Below are positions 11,837 to 23,580 of a stretch of DNA of 64,000 nucleotides, piece by piece. The stretch spans positions 62,001 to 126,000 of the forward strand of contig CANNZV010001449.1 of assembly GCA_947561585.1 (NCBI GenBank). The letters are read 5' to 3'. Source of the stretch: Caprella mutica. Taxonomy: Eukaryota; Arthropoda; Malacostraca; Amphipoda; Caprellidae. Below the pieces are notes generated by a model. It was not told the origin of the DNA. It saw only the letters and a list, made by a program, of their open reading frames with translations, and did not search any database. The stretch's first letter is position 1, and each line of letters starts with the position of its first letter. Both the position numbers and the translations under genes were made by a program.

Positions 11837-12441
11837 GCGTTATAGCCAGTTTAGGTATTAGTTTCTTACCGTTATTGCCAGTTTAGGTATTAGTTTCTTA
11901 CCGTTATTGCCAGTTTAGGTATTAGTTTCTTAGCGTTATAGCCAGTTTAGGTATTAGTTTCTTAGCGTTATTGCCAGTTTAGGTATTAGTTTCTTACCGT
12001 TATTGCCAGTTTAGGTATTAGTTTCTTACCGTTATTGCCAGTTTAGGTATTAGTTTCTTAGCGTTATTGCCAGTTTAGGTATTAGTTTCTTACCGTTATT
12101 GCCAGTTTAGGTATTAGTTTCTTACCGTTATTGCCAGTTTAGGTATTAGTTTCTTACCGTTATTGCCAGTTTAGGTATTAGTTTCTTACCGTTATTGCCA
12201 GTTTAGGTATTAGTTTCTTACCGTTATTGCCAGTTTAGGTATTAGTTTCTTAGCGTTATTGCCAGTTTAGGTATTAGTTTCTTACCGTTATTGCCAGTTT
12301 AGGTATTAGTTTCTTACCGTTATTGCCAGTTTAGGTATTAGTTTCTTAGCGTTATAGCCAGTTTAGGTATTAGTTTCTTAGCGTTATTGCCAGTTTAGGT
12401 ATTAGTTTCTTATCGTTATTGCCAGTTTAGGTATTAGTTTC
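11837..12441. repeat. 32-base tandem array, about 19 copies
   Basis: Unit contains cgttattgccagtttaggta plus ttagtttcttac. Few variant sites (c/g before gtta, t/a in ttattg/ttatag). Confidence 0.95.
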
Positions 12442-12552
12442 ATTCCCAATTAGCAAGTTAAAGAAAGCGTCCAAGTGGTTTTTCAGTAGAGTGTGGGTAA
12501 TCATTTGGAATGTTTGCTTAGAGCCGAGCTAGAGTGGCACCTTTCACTTGAG

Positions 12553-12856
12553 TGATTAGGAGTAGCTACTCCAGAGTCATTTACTGATTAGGAGTATAGC
12601 TACTCCAGAGTCATTTACTGATTAGGAGTACCTAGCTACTCCAGAGTCATTTACTGATTAGGAGTATAGCTACTCCAGAGTCATTTACTGATTAGGAGTA
12701 TAGCTACTCCAGAGTCATTTACTGATTAGGAGTATAGCTACTCCAGAGTCATTTACTGATTAGGAGTATAGCTACTCCAGAGTCATTTACTGATTAGGAG
12801 TATAGCTACTCCAGAGTCATTTACTGATTAGGAGTATAGCTACTCCAGAGTCATTT
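12553..12856. repeat. 34-base tandem array, about 9 copies
   Basis: Unit contains gattaggagtatagctactc then cagagtcatttact. Each unit holds its own small hairpin (ggagta...tactcc). The third copy has a 2-base insertion (tacctagcta). Confidence 0.95.
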
Positions 12857-13005
12857 TGTCCAGGCAATAACTCCAAGTTCTCCAATTCCACTTAACCACA
12901 TTTCGTTAAGTGGCTAAATAAAGTCTGTCAATATTCGGCACTGAATGTGCTCTAAAATTACTTGAGAATTGCTACTTAAAATCAAGTGAACTTTTATTAG
13001 TGTAA

Positions 13006-13272
13006 AGGGCCCGTACACACGTAGGGTTTTTCAAGTCTTTCCACCAGACTTTTTGCTAAGCTCCTCCTACTTTTTCCACGAGAATATAAGAAAAAGGGAT
13101 ATAATTATTATTTATTTTAGTTGGTATCCATGATACCTGCAGGTATTATGGATACCAACTAAAATGAATAATAATTATATAGTTTTTTCTTATATTCTCG
13201 TGGAAAAAGTAGGAGGAGCTTAGCAAAAAGTCTGGTGGAAAGACTTAAAAACCCTACGTGTGTACGGCCCCG
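13006..13272. mobile_element. Harbinger-like MITE with GTATCC core, copy 1
   Basis: Long inverted arms: GGGCCCGTACACACGTAGGG left and ccctacgtgtgtacggcccc right, flanked by TAA on both sides (13003-13005, 13273-13275). Arms continue through ttgctaagctcctcctactt. The centre is ttggtatccatgatacctgc with its complement. TAA duplication and GGGCC-type ends fit PIF/Harbinger. Confidence 0.75.
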
Positions 13273-13987
13273 TAAGTGACTCGTGGGTGGATGGAAGAAT
13301 AGTATACCAAAAACATTTAAATTTTAAATATTTATCACGTTGAAGCTTATATGTTTTATGTCTACATAAATTTATTTACAGTACATAGAGGTATGTCTTA
13401 ATTGTCAAAGCATGTTTTTTGTAATAATCTATGATAGCTCACTTTAAATATGATAAATAATAACTAGTAGATGATTTCATTTTCTTTGAAATAGTTCCAC
13501 TTTATCTTATTTTTTTCGGATCTTTTTTGGAATTAGGGCACATTGTACTTGCCGATTAATTTGCAAAGAATAAACAGATACAGGTATCATATATACAAGG
13601 CTACGACATATTGATTGAGAATGCTAAATAAATTATCCGTCTGTTTAAACCATCAACATGCAAACAATATTTGAACTAGTTTGAAAAGTGCATACAAAAG
13701 AAGAAGCAGTGAAATATTTACAAGAAAGAAATATTTACATGTGGAGATCATACAGTGGGATACAATCTTTGTCACAAAATTACAAGCATTTAACAGTTAA
13801 TCATTCAGAGAATTTCAAGACATTGCAGACTTTTATCCAATAAATAATTAATTTTTATGTTTTTTTTTATTGTATTCGTACTAATCCTCAACTTAACCTT
13901 GTATATATGATACCTGTATCTGTTTATTCTTATTTATTCAATGTGCCCTAATTCCAAAAAAGATCCTTTTTTTCTTTTCAATAGGTC

Positions 13988-14228
13988 AAATGTCCATTAC
14001 ATTCAGCCAAATGTCCATTTCAATAAGCCAAATGTCCATTTCAATAAGCCAAATGTCCATTTCAATAAGCCAAATGTCCATTTCAATCAGCCAAATGTCC
14101 ATTACAATCAGCCAAATGTCCATTACAATCAGCCAAATGTCCATTTCAATCAGCCAAATGTCCACTTCGATCGACCAAATGTCCATTACAATCAGCAAAA
14201 TGTCTATTTCAATCAGCCAAATGTCCAA
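13988..14228. repeat. 21-base tandem array, about 12 copies
   Basis: Unit ccaaatgtccatttcaatca. Open in several frames on both strands only because 21 is divisible by 3; not a gene. Confidence 0.92.
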
Positions 14229-14301
14229 TCAAGCATACCTCCTCCAAGTTATTATACACATCTAATTCCCACATCAATTCTCCCACGTAGGTTGTTCCAT
14301 C

Positions 14302-14652
14302 TCACGTCGCTTTGATCGCTGTTTGTCCTCCAACTTCGTTAACTTTTTTCGTCTTGATGTGTAATCTAATGTTATTCAAATCCATTATAAGGAGACAAAC
14401 TTGTGTCTTTGCTTTGAAGCTCACGAAGCCAAAAGTGCGGTGCCATTCGAAGTGAGCATGTTGATTCACTATTAGCCCAATAGGATTAGTCCAAAACAAA
14501 AGAGTCCCTAAACCTAGCGGATTAAACAGATTGCAGCTTCCACCATTAAGATAGGCATTACAAAAATCCACCTGGAGTTTTTTTGAGGAAAATGGGCTTT
14601 GAAAGGCTGTAGAGAAAATCCTGTAGAATAAGCCCTTCCCATTCAGTTTTAT
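14302..14652 (-). CDS. Weak candidate exon or decayed coding fragment
   Basis: The minus strand is open for 116 codons from just after a TGA at 14653-14655 down to a stop at 14302. The only early start is GTG at 14571, preceded on that strand by ctccag, which could be a splice acceptor. Base composition is more balanced than in the surroundings and the amino acids are varied, for example VDFCNAYLNGG and ECWHR-like aromatic/basic stretches around HFEWHRTFGF. I recognise no domain. A faint likeness of LQVDFCNAYLNG to the copia reverse transcriptase region does not continue after NG and I do not rely on it. A promoter-like cluster lies upstream on the same strand (15111-15310). It may be an exon, a transposon relic, or chance. 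Confidence 0.18.
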   Translation of the reverse strand: MKLNGKGLFYRIFSTAFQSPFSSKKLQVDFCNAYLNGGSCNLFNPLGLGTLLFWTNPIGLIVNQHAHFEWHRTFGFVSFKAKTQVCLLIMDLNNIRLHIKTKKVNEVGGQTAIKAT

Positions 14653-15110
14653 TCATTAGATTAGTACTATATTATATGTTGATAAATTGAACATGTCAAA
14701 TATGCGCTACTTTATGCAGTAGCTACAATTCCTAGAATTTTACGCTGTTCAACCCTTTTATCCATGCTACTATACCGTGAAAGATAGCTATCATATGTCA
14801 CAGCTTGATATTGTTTGATATGGTTTGTTTGTTAAAAAATACAGAGATTCAAACACTGGCTGAAGTCCATTTGTTTAACGAGATTGCATTTAGGCAAACA
14901 AGAGATGAAATTCAGGTGCTAGCTTTGTGTGCCATATTCGCTGGTTCAATTGTGCGTATACGTTAACACATCAATTACTCATGCAGTGTATGTGTGTATA
15001 CAGGTTCAATGACTAATTCATCAGTCGTTGTTCAAACAGTAGCTGTAGGTCCACCTCGATCATGCAATCGTTTACCATTCTATGTTTCAATAGCTGAGTA
15101 AACTCGAGGG
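14653..15110. other. Unique sequence, possible 5' region of minus-strand unit
   Basis: Balanced composition, no repeats. If the 15111-15310 cluster is a leftward promoter, this is its leader or first intron. Confidence 0.3.
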
Positions 15111-15310
15111 TATTTATAGTATGACACTAGTGCACTCAGAACAGATAAGAAAGAGTTGCGCTGTGTCAACTGGAGAATAGTTTATGGTCACTGTTCAACT
15201 ATATTGATAGGTTTTCAGTAGTTATGATATCTGTGTTGACCAATCAGAAACAAACTTGGCATTATGACGTACCGTGCTGTTTAATCCAATCAGTGATCAC
15301 GTCACCTATG
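15111..15310 (-). promoter_or_regulatory. Promoter-like cluster: TATA, CCAAT boxes, CRE-like sites
   Basis: On the minus strand TATAAATA lies at 15118-15111. Upstream of it (higher coordinates) are two CCAAT boxes in inverted orientation at 15240-15244 and 15286-15290, a TGACGT at 15265-15270, and further CRE-like TGACG/CGTCA halves around 15298-15312. Order and spacing suit a polymerase II promoter transcribing leftward toward the open frame at 14302-14652. The same CCAAT/CRE block could also serve a plus-strand promoter, with tcagttcagt near 15352 and ttatttataa near 15366. No transcript is known to me. Confidence 0.25.
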
Positions 15311-16309
15311 ACGCAGTTATCTTACTAAATCATGAAATGAACCTACTACTTCAGTTCAGTAAGGAGTTATTTATAACTATGATTCAATTGGTGCTGAATG
15401 AAACAGGATTACCTCATGGTGTGTAGTAGGGCCAATCTTTTTCCTGGTCTATATTGTTCCATATCACAGGTTGATTTAATGTCATCACTCATCGATTTGC
15501 CCAAAGGATCAATATCTATCATGAGTCACTCACTCACTATCGGTATCGTTGACTCACTCACTATCGGTATCGTAGCATATAGTTTTCTATAAGAGCTTTG
15601 GCATAAGGCCAATCCATTGTCGTGGGCGGCTTTTCTGGATCCACAGCCTGTGTGATGTAGGCATTTTGTTCATTATTTTCTCTTCTGTCAATTCTGTGAG
15701 ATGAATTCCAGGGAAGTTTGCGAAGGTAGGAAGATTAATTCTGCTTCAGATGGATGTATCTACAATGGTTTGAGTCATGGGGGACTATATGAAGACAAAT
15801 TTCGCTGAGTAATCACTTTTCAGCTTGACAGCTCTTCTGCTTTTTGTTTGGTCTGATACACAACAACCATAGGTTTTTCAATTCACAACAAAGTTATTGA
15901 CGGGTGTAATAATTCGCTCTGCCGCTGATTTATGTGATTGACAACTGTCTACTATTTTACAATGAAAAATCCTCATCTTGTGCTGGGTTTGAAATAAATT
16001 CAGTGGACACTTTTACCAAGTCAAATTTTCTGAAACTCTAGGCAAGTTCTGGAGCAATAATTTAGAAAGACGAATGTCGGCGACTACTCAAGCAGACGGT
16101 TGAATTATGAAGGTAAAAATGGAGAGTTCCTTCTCTAGACTGAGTAGAAGAGTCATTATAAACCCTGTGAGTTATACTTCAAGAAAGAGCTATTGAGCTA
16201 CATTGTGAATTGCAGTAATGGAATACCGTTTGTACGATATCTGCACTTTATTAGACATGTGATGTATAATTATTATTACTATTTTATCTACAAAATAAAA
16301 AAGTGTGTA
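15311..16309. other. Unique sequence, somewhat higher GC
   Basis: No recognised gene or array. A short direct duplication, gactcactcactatcggtat, occurs at about 15528-15568. Confidence 0.45.
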
Positions 16310-16437
16310 GGGAAAGTTACGAATTACCGGATAATTCCATATTTTCGATTATAAAAGAAGTATATAATGTGACATTTTAACACGTTATTTTTCTTGATCG
16401 AGCTTGTGCAGCTGTTCAATAATGCATATCTAGCCCT
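16310..16437. mobile_element. Decayed GGGTAAG hairpin MITE
   Basis: Left end gggaaagttacgaattaccg is clear; the right end (gttcaataatgcatatctag) is degraded. Confidence 0.4.
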
Positions 16438-16716
16438 ATTAAACAAATAATAAAGAAGCTAATTTCTATAAACAAGTCATAAACGCACAGTGAAATCAAT
16501 ATTTGTCTTTCAATTAATTTTTTTTTATAAGTTGATAATTAATTTATCTAGGTTGTGTTTTTTGAAATTCAAACTTTAATTATTCAAAAATATGGTACAT
16601 CTGAACCAGTTTTCATTTATTTTTTAAATATTCTATATAACTATTGATTATATCTCTTCATTATCACACGATTATTTACTCCTAATTCATATCCTACCAT
16701 CTGATCGTAAGTACTA

Positions 16717-16930
16717 GGGTAAGTTACGAATTATCAGTCAGTACTACATCTTCGGTCATATAAGAAAAACCAATATAAAAATTGTTATTATTACACAGTG
16801 CTATCTAATACTTCTGCAAACCCGGGTTTGCAGAAGTATTAGATAGCACTGTGTAATAATAACAATTTTTATATTGTTTTTACTTATATGACCGAAGATG
16901 TAGTACTGACCGATAATTCGTAACTTACCC
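16717..16930. mobile_element. Near-perfect GGGTAAG hairpin MITE, CCCGGG core
   Basis: 214 bases, symmetric about 16823/16824 (cccggg at 16821-16826), flanked by TA. Arms gggtaagttacgaattatca / cgataattcgtaacttaccc match almost end to end, so this is one of the youngest copies. Confidence 0.92.
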
Positions 16931-17070
16931 TAAGTTCTCTTTACCGTATGGAGAGTATGTTGTTCGCTTCACAGAGTGTCATCCAAAGATGCAGTGCTAG
17001 ACCCTAGACTTGCATTTTGCTGCATATTCCACTCTAGACACTCCGACGCCACTTCAGCCTCTCACTATAT

Positions 17071-17306
17071 TTATAGGGAGTCTCGCACTGTATTTATAGT
17101 CACTATATTTATAGTGAGTCTTGCACTGTATTTATAGTCACTATATTTATAGTGAGTCTCGCATTGTATTTATAGTCACTCTATTTATAGTCACTATATT
17201 TATAGTCACTATATTTATAGTCACTATATTTATAGTCACTATATTTATAGTCACTATATTTATAGTCACTATATTTATAGTCACTATTCACTATACTTAT
17301 AGTCAC
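17071..17306. repeat. 15-base tandem array with compound start
   Basis: Unit cactatatttatagt. The first part alternates it with gagtctcgcactgt; the last part is nearly pure. The frame reading through it is an artefact of the period. Confidence 0.9.
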
Positions 17307-17507
17307 AGCCTCTAGCCCTTTATATTCACGGTAGCGGCTTTAATTATTTATTGTTTCTATGGAATTAGCCTGCAGTTAATTTGCATACCAGACTAGTTTC
17401 TGGTGTATTAAATCTCATTTGAATTCAACTCCCACTTATAATCTCCTGGAAAATTATAATTTAATACTTTTTTAGTAGATTCGTTATTTATGGTTCTTTT
17501 GTATGAA

Positions 17508-17725
17508 GGGTATAAATTACGAATTATTGGTCAGTTCCACATCTTCGGTCATATAAGAAAAAACGATATTATAATAATTGTTATTTAATTTTAATTTTAA
17601 TAGGTATCCATGATACCTGCAGGTATCATGGATACCAACTAAAATTAAAATAAATTAACAATTATAATATTGTTTTTTCTTATATGACCGAAGATGTTAA
17701 ACTGTCCAATAATTCGTAATTTACC
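17508..17725. mobile_element. GGGTAAG hairpin MITE with GTATCC core
   Basis: Arms cttcggtcatataagaaaaa and tcttatatgaccgaagatgt; core aggtatccatgatacctgca and complement. Confidence 0.85.
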
Positions 17726-17879
17726 TTATATTTAATAACGTATGTGTATTCCTTGTCTGTTAAAGAGTGAATTTATTCATTGCAATTCAGCCCCCTGAGA
17801 TATACTCTATTTGCTAGGACATGATAGTACTATCACCTTAAAGTGATACTATCACTAACAATTGCAGTATCATGTTAAG

Positions 17880-18185
17880 TGATATTGCTATATTTACCTT
17901 CGCGGATCACGGAACGTTATGTTTTTGGCGGAATTATCTATTTATCATCTTGTTATTCGCATAACTCAAAAAGTAATCAAACAAATTGCCTGAAATTTCG
18001 TAGGACGATTGGTCAATTTCCAAGAACCGGTTTAAAAGTTTTTGGGAGCGAACAAGTCAAAGGTCAAGGTCATTTATAACCTAAAGATTATCGGATTGTC
18101 AATGTCATTTATAAGCGGCGACGATGGTATGCGCTCTTCGAGTGCCCGTCATCTAGTTTCCTTTCTATCATCTAATTTCTATAAG
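17880..18185 (+). repeat. Dispersed repeat with GGTCAAGGTCATTTATA, copy 1
   Basis: Contains cttgttattcgcataactca, a repeated aaggtcaaggtcatttataa and a gcggcgacgatggtatgcgc end with cgagtgcccgtc. A second copy lies at 50280-50572. From memory this resembles a repeat seen in many invertebrate genomes; I cannot name it. Confidence 0.5.
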
Positions 18186-18269
18186 TGATACTATCAATTC
18201 TTCCCCAGTGATGCATTAGAATTAATGTACGTAGGTGATAACCACCAACTAGCTTTCAAATTTCGATAT

Positions 18270-18413
18270 CATGTTTCATTGAGGTATTTTTTTCTATAAT
18301 TGGTATCCATGATACCTGCAGGTATCATGGATACCAAATAAAAGAAATACCATGTATATTTTATTTCTGATATGGTCGGTAAAGTGAAACTGTACAATAA
18401 CTCTGATTTTACC
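18270..18413. mobile_element. Partial GGGTAAG hairpin MITE (core and right arm)
   Basis: Core ttggtatccatgatacctgc and complement, then a decayed right arm tggtcggtaaagtgaaactg ending in ttttacc. Confidence 0.6.
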
Positions 18414-18820
18414 TGATTTAAGATCATATTAATCATTAATTCCATATCAATTCAAATTATTAACCTATATCTTAATATACTCATTAAAATTATTAATTTA
18501 AAATACTGTGATGTAAATAATACATAGCTTATTAAATGTATATTAACATTATTTATTTATTGTTATATTTTTTATATTTTCTGAAGCATCTAATTATAGT
18601 CCGTGTTTTATTCATAACCGGGTAATATTTTAAATTAGTCTTTGTGAGAGATATTTAGTGTGGCATATCCTTTTATTACGCCGTGTAAAGTTAATATCAT
18701 GAAACTGTCTCTAAAAATGGGACAACCCGAACTAATTACATTTTTGATTAGGTTGGAGCCTTTCATTTTTAAACAGACAGGCCACTTTTAGAATAATAAA
18801 AGATCAACCACCCAGAGGAA
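18414..18820. other. AT-rich spacer
   Basis: Nothing recognised. Confidence 0.4.
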
Positions 18821-19210
18821 AAGTTATGGTGGGCTCATCGAAGATTGGAAAGGAGTAATCTTCTATGGCCCCACCATAACGTTTTTCTCTTTTAATCTTC
18901 TATGGCCCCATCATAAATTTCTCTCTTAATCTTCTATGGCCTCACCATAATTTTCTCTCTTTATCTTCTATGGCCCTACTATAATTATCTTAATCTTCTG
19001 GTGCACCACCATAACTTTCTCTCTTAATCTCCTTTGGCCCCACCAAATTTTTTTCTCCCAATTTTCTATGGCCCCACCATAACTTTCTCTCTTTATCTTC
19101 TATGACCCCACCATAACTTTCTATCTTGATCTTCTATTGCCTTACTATAACTTTCTCAATCTTCTATTGCCCCACCATAACTTTCTCTCTTAATCTTCTA
19201 CGGCCCTTCA
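18821..19210. repeat. Degenerate 34-base array headed by an inverted unit
   Basis: Units contain ggccccaccataactttctc and tcttaatcttctat, about 11 degenerate copies in one orientation. The array begins with an inverted unit (gttatggtgggctcatcgaagatt at its left edge) forming a hairpin with the first direct unit. The single hairpin form exists alone at 5036. Confidence 0.85.
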
Positions 19211-19512
19211 TTGTATAAAGTGTCCGACGAATGATATTTCATTGCAGTATCGTTATCTTATTTCAATTTTTTTTTGAGACACTTTTTCGTCGATGTAAAT
19301 ACTATTCGCAAGCAAATTTCCAAAGCACTACTGAATATCGAACTTTTGATCCTTTATTTCCCAGTTCATTTCAGGCAAATGATCTTTTGTTAAAGAATTT
19401 AGCCATCGTTTAATAGAGCTTCAATTGACGCTGTTCGTAAAAAGACTCTTACCGAAAATTGGGGTGAGTGAGAATTGCGTAAATGACATGCAAATTAGAC
19501 TAATAACGTTCG

Positions 19513-19526
19513 TCACTAGGTGGCGC
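19513..19526 (+). promoter_or_regulatory. CTCF-like motif
   Basis: TCACTAGGTGGCGC matches the CTCF core consensus CCASYAGRKGGCRS except for its first base, in a small GC-richer island (19480-19580). Confidence 0.25.
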
Positions 19527-19780
19527 TGTGAGGCAATTATGAGCTGTGAGAAAAGAGTAACGGGGATATAGGGGGCTTTTTGCAGCTCTATATTGGTGAC
19601 TCGATATTGGAGACTTTTATACTAAATGTACTCTATCTTTTTTCTTTGGTTTTACGGTCCACCTTAACATTATTGTCTTTTTTAAACAAAAAGTAAAAAA
19701 TGGTTTGTATTTTGATTTTCCTATTTGGATTTGACTGAAAATATATATATATTTTTTTAAATTTTTTTAGATGTTCAATT

Positions 19781-19918
19781 GGGTATGTTTTCAATTATCG
19801 GACGGTTCCACATTTTTAATCATATAAAAAAAAATATTAGTAATTATTATTTAAGTTATGTTTAAAATTCTTACACAGATCGATAACGTGGAATTGTCCG
19901 TTAATTCGAAACTAACCC
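19781..19918. mobile_element. Short GGGTAAG hairpin MITE
   Basis: Left end gggtatgttttcaattatcg, right end gttaattcgaaactaaccc; inner arms ccacatttttaat / gataacgtgg. No GTATCC core. Confidence 0.65.
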
Positions 19919-20164
19919 TCTCTATTTTCTATACATTATTTTTTCTATTCAAACAAAATAATATATAAAATTCCCAAGATAATTAAAGTATGATATTTAA
20001 TAAATTAAATGTTCTATGAAAAGAGGCTGGTTGGAAATATGCATGTAAAAACCTTATACTATTATTATATCCCTATGTAGCTATAAAAGAACAATATTAT
20101 TTTCATGGAATATATAAAAATTAAAATGTTACATAATAACTACAAATGAATATTATTTTTTCAA

Positions 20165-20370
20165 ATATTGAAATGTTTTTTTTTTCAATAAAAAAAATCA
20201 TTTTTGAAGAGAATGAAATTAATTTTTAATGAAAATTTGATTCTTTAAGAAAATGAAATTAATTTTTAATGAAAATTTAATTTTTTTTTATTAAAAACAC
20301 AATTCTTTCAGAAAATGAAATTTATTTTTTCAAAGAAAATTTAATTTATTCAAAAAAATGAGTAATTTTT
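20165..20370. repeat. AT-rich tandem duplication, about 53 bases x 3-4
   Basis: Units contain gaaaatgaaattaattttta and atgaaaatttaattt; degenerate. Confidence 0.6.
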
Positions 20371-20733
20371 TCACATAAATTCAAGATATATTTTTCTTTA
20401 GCATGATAGTATAGATCATTCCTTCAATAGATTGTTCTTACATCGACTGGTTAGTTCTCACAGTGAGTTTGTTAGTTTTATAATATTAACAGTTGGTAAC
20501 ATTATTCATCTCACCATGCATAATTTTGCCACGGAATCATGTTGGTAAGTTGCCATCATGATTAATTCACATATCATTAATTATGTGACTGGAAATCACT
20601 GGTAGAATTCACGCCTGAATTCATGTTAAGAATTATATATATGAGGAAATTGGTATATTATGTTTATATGGTATAGTTTGAATTATAATTTGGTGGTCGA
20701 GAAATATTTGCTATTATTTTAAATTTTATTTAT

Positions 20734-21045
20734 GGATCAAGTGTAGTTTAAGGACCCCAGCTCAATCTGGGGTCCTTAAACTACACTTGGGTTAACACTG
20801 GGGTCCTTAAACTACACTTGGGTTAACACTGGGGTCCTTAAACTACACTTGGGTTAACACTGGGGTCCTTAAACTACACTTGAGTTAACTAACACTGGGG
20901 TCCTTAAACTTCACTTGGGTTAACACTGGGGTCCTTAAACTTCACTTGGGTTAACACTGGGGTCCTTAAACTACACTTGGGTTAACACTGGGGTCCTTAA
21001 ACTTCACTTGGGTTAACACTAGGGTCCTTAAACTACACTTGGTCC
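20734..21045. mobile_element. Inverted-repeat element expanded into a 31-base array
   Basis: It starts ggatcaagtgtagtttaagg and ends ttaaactacacttggtcc, i.e. inverted termini, flanked by identical TTATTTAT (20726-20733 and 21046-21053). Between the ends are about nine direct copies of a 31-base unit (ggggtccttaaactacactt gggttaacact). The first unit is inverted relative to the rest. An 8-base duplication suggests hAT or Merlin, but the flank is low-complexity, so the match is suggestive only. Confidence 0.7.
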
Positions 21046-21418
21046 TTATTTATTATTTGTTATTTAATTTTCTATAATTATTTTTTTTTATATAATTATA
21101 TGAAAAAAAGTTATACCTCGAGCAGGCTTGAACAAAGAAAAATTTATTAGAAAATAATTAATGATAGTAACGTCGAAGTTCTCTGGAGTACTTCAACGTT
21201 CCCTAATGCGAAAAAAAATCTTTGCAGTTTAAATTATTATGTAGCTAATCATGCCACCTTATATCGCAGTGTATTTCCCTCTACCTATCACATCGTTTAT
21301 TCAGTTTTGCCTCTGTACATTCTTCACGTCAGGTGTAATTTGGTACAGTGACAACATGCTGTCCAGGTGATATGATGAACAATGCCTTCCAGAACGCAAG
21401 GCCTTAGCACTATTTATA

Positions 21419-21637
21419 GGGGAAGTTACGAACTATCGGTCAGGTCCACATCTTCGGTCATATAAGAAAAAAACAATATAGTGATTATTATTTTATTTTA
21501 ATTAGTTAATTGATGCAGGTATCCATGATACCTACAGGTATCATGGATAACAATTAATATAAAAATTATATAACAATTACTAAATCATTTTTTCTTATAT
21601 GACCGAAGATGTGGAACAGACTGATGATTCGTAACTA
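21419..21637. mobile_element. GGGTAAG hairpin MITE with GTATCC core
   Basis: Arms cttcggtcatataagaaaaa / tcttatatgaccgaagatgt, core ggtatccatgatacctacag and complement; TA on the left flank. Confidence 0.8.
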
Positions 21638-22621
21638 TATTTAATTGAAAAGATTTATACTCAAAATGGGGGTTTTATATATTATCAAATAGGTGATTTT
21701 AAACCCAACGTTTGTGATAGCTTAAGACTATAATTAAGTTAAAATAACTTATTATTTTTATACCTCCTTTAATGGTCAGTAAATATTTGTATGTAAAGCA
21801 ATATAAAAAAGAGTCTATTTCATATCATTAATAACATAATATTCTCAAAAGTAATCTAATTATGTTTTTTTAATCAACATATATAATACGTTACAAACTT
21901 ACTAAAAACTATTCCTATCCAAATAGTTACTTAGCTCTATTTATGTATTAAATGAGTCAAAATTATGATATTGATAATGAATATCGGTGTATTAAAAAGT
22001 TCTACAAAATAATATTTTAACTTTTTCGTTGTTTCCCTTGCTGTGATTTCATAAAATTTCCAGGAAGGAAACTAATACGTTTCAATTGATAGATAAAACA
22101 GCATGTGCTAAATATAAAGCAATCGCAATTCTCTAGTGTATAAACTGTTCAATTATTTCTACAGACACTCTATACCGTGCTATTCGTTTTGGAGAAAATG
22201 TTCGCAATACACTGCCTTTAATAGAATATACGGTACCTATATACCCTCTGTGTTTTATCTTGTGCATATTGATTAGCTATAGGCCTATTCCATCCTTTGT
22301 CGGGAATATGTCCGGAGAATATTATTCTACCACATCTTATCTATTTTCCAGACATAAAAGGAATGAGAGTTCTTTCATGAAAATGGAAATGTTTTCCAAA
22401 TCGTTCTTATATCATTTTTAACGGTTGGTTTGCATGTATAAACTATATGGGTATGGAAATTCGTATAATCAGTTAGAAATTGATGGTTATGACTTTATCC
22501 CGTTATATTTCTACAATATGCAGTCTCTTACTGAGGGAATTTACTTACAGAACGCAAATTCAAGAGGAAAATGAAGAGGTGATAGTCATTCCAAAGGATT
22601 TCGTTTTTAAAGTATATTTTA
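21638..22621. other. AT-rich spacer
   Basis: No element or gene recognised. Confidence 0.5.
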
Positions 22622-22781
22622 GGATACGTTACAAATTGTCGGAGAGTTCCACATCTTCGATCAAATAATAATTTTTTTCCACATTTTAACTCATTATTTC
22701 TATTGGTGACTAGTTAAAATGTCATATTATATATTATATAATCGGTGATACACAACTGTCCTATAATTCATAACTTCCCCC
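22622..22781. mobile_element. Decayed GGGTAAG hairpin MITE
   Basis: Left gttacaaattgtcggagagt and ccacatcttcgatcaaataa, right atcggtgatacacaactgtc and ttcataacttcccc. The inner arms around tgactagttaaaatgtcata are palindromic. Confidence 0.6.
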
Positions 22782-23380
22782 TGAATAAAGTTCACAATCA
22801 AAAGTATTCACTGCTCATAATAACAGATCATTAATATTCAAAAGTGTCGTTGCTTCCATTCCAAAAATGTTCTGTGTTATGATTCCCTGTGTGTAAATCA
22901 TTAAAATTATCCCCCGCACTTTTGGCTGTCGTATCGCAAATCTACGGATGATAAACTCCATCCTCCGCTCTTAATTACAAAACGATCAAAGAGGTGATCA
23001 AACAGACGGTCATTTTTATATTGTTTGCCAGAGGATTTTCACCTTGAAATTATCACCGAAACTTGCAATTATAATTTGTGTTACATTTCAGAAACAAGCT
23101 ATTAGGATGGGTTGTTTTTTTATCCTTTTTCTGGGCAGCCGGACGAATCAACAGTTCGTCGAGGAGTTCCATCATGCTTTCTTGTGACAACCGACTCTGG
23201 TAATGGTAAAAAAAAGTTATTTCTAATAAAACTATAATTTCGTTCTCGCTAGATGATTTTTTATGTAACTGGTGATTCAGTGTGGGGGCATGAGTGACAC
23301 TTTATATTCAGGTTTTTCATGCAAATTATTATCAGTTATTAAACATATTCCGATATATTTGTAATATAAATTAATACTAT
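22782..23380. other. Unique spacer with a GC-richer patch
   Basis: 23100-23220 is less AT-rich and has a small hairpin (gacgaatcaacagttcgtc). No coding signal found. Confidence 0.4.
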
Positions 23381-23580
23381 TAATTTTAATTTAAATATCT
23401 TATTAAGTTTAATTTAAATATTTAATCAATATTGATTTAAATAATTAATTAATATTAATTTAAATATTTAATCAATATTGATTTAAATATTTAATCAATA
23501 TTAATTTAAATATTTAATCAATATTAATTTAAATATTTAATCAATATTGATTTAAATAGTTAATCAATATTAATATTGAA
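23381..23580. repeat. 23-base AT-only tandem array, about 8 copies
   Basis: Unit taatttaaatatttaatcaa tat, made almost solely of A and T. Confidence 0.85.

Noticed and set aside
11837..12441. CRISPR-like regular repeats
   Set aside because: No spacers; direct head-to-tail repeats in a eukaryotic context.
13941..14315. NVHFNQP-type repeat protein
   Set aside because: 21-base tandem array, open on both strands and in two plus frames.
14302..14652. Ty1/copia reverse transcriptase fragment
   Set aside because: Only a short LQVDFCNAYLNG-like resemblance; the sequence after it and the rest of the frame do not match the domain.
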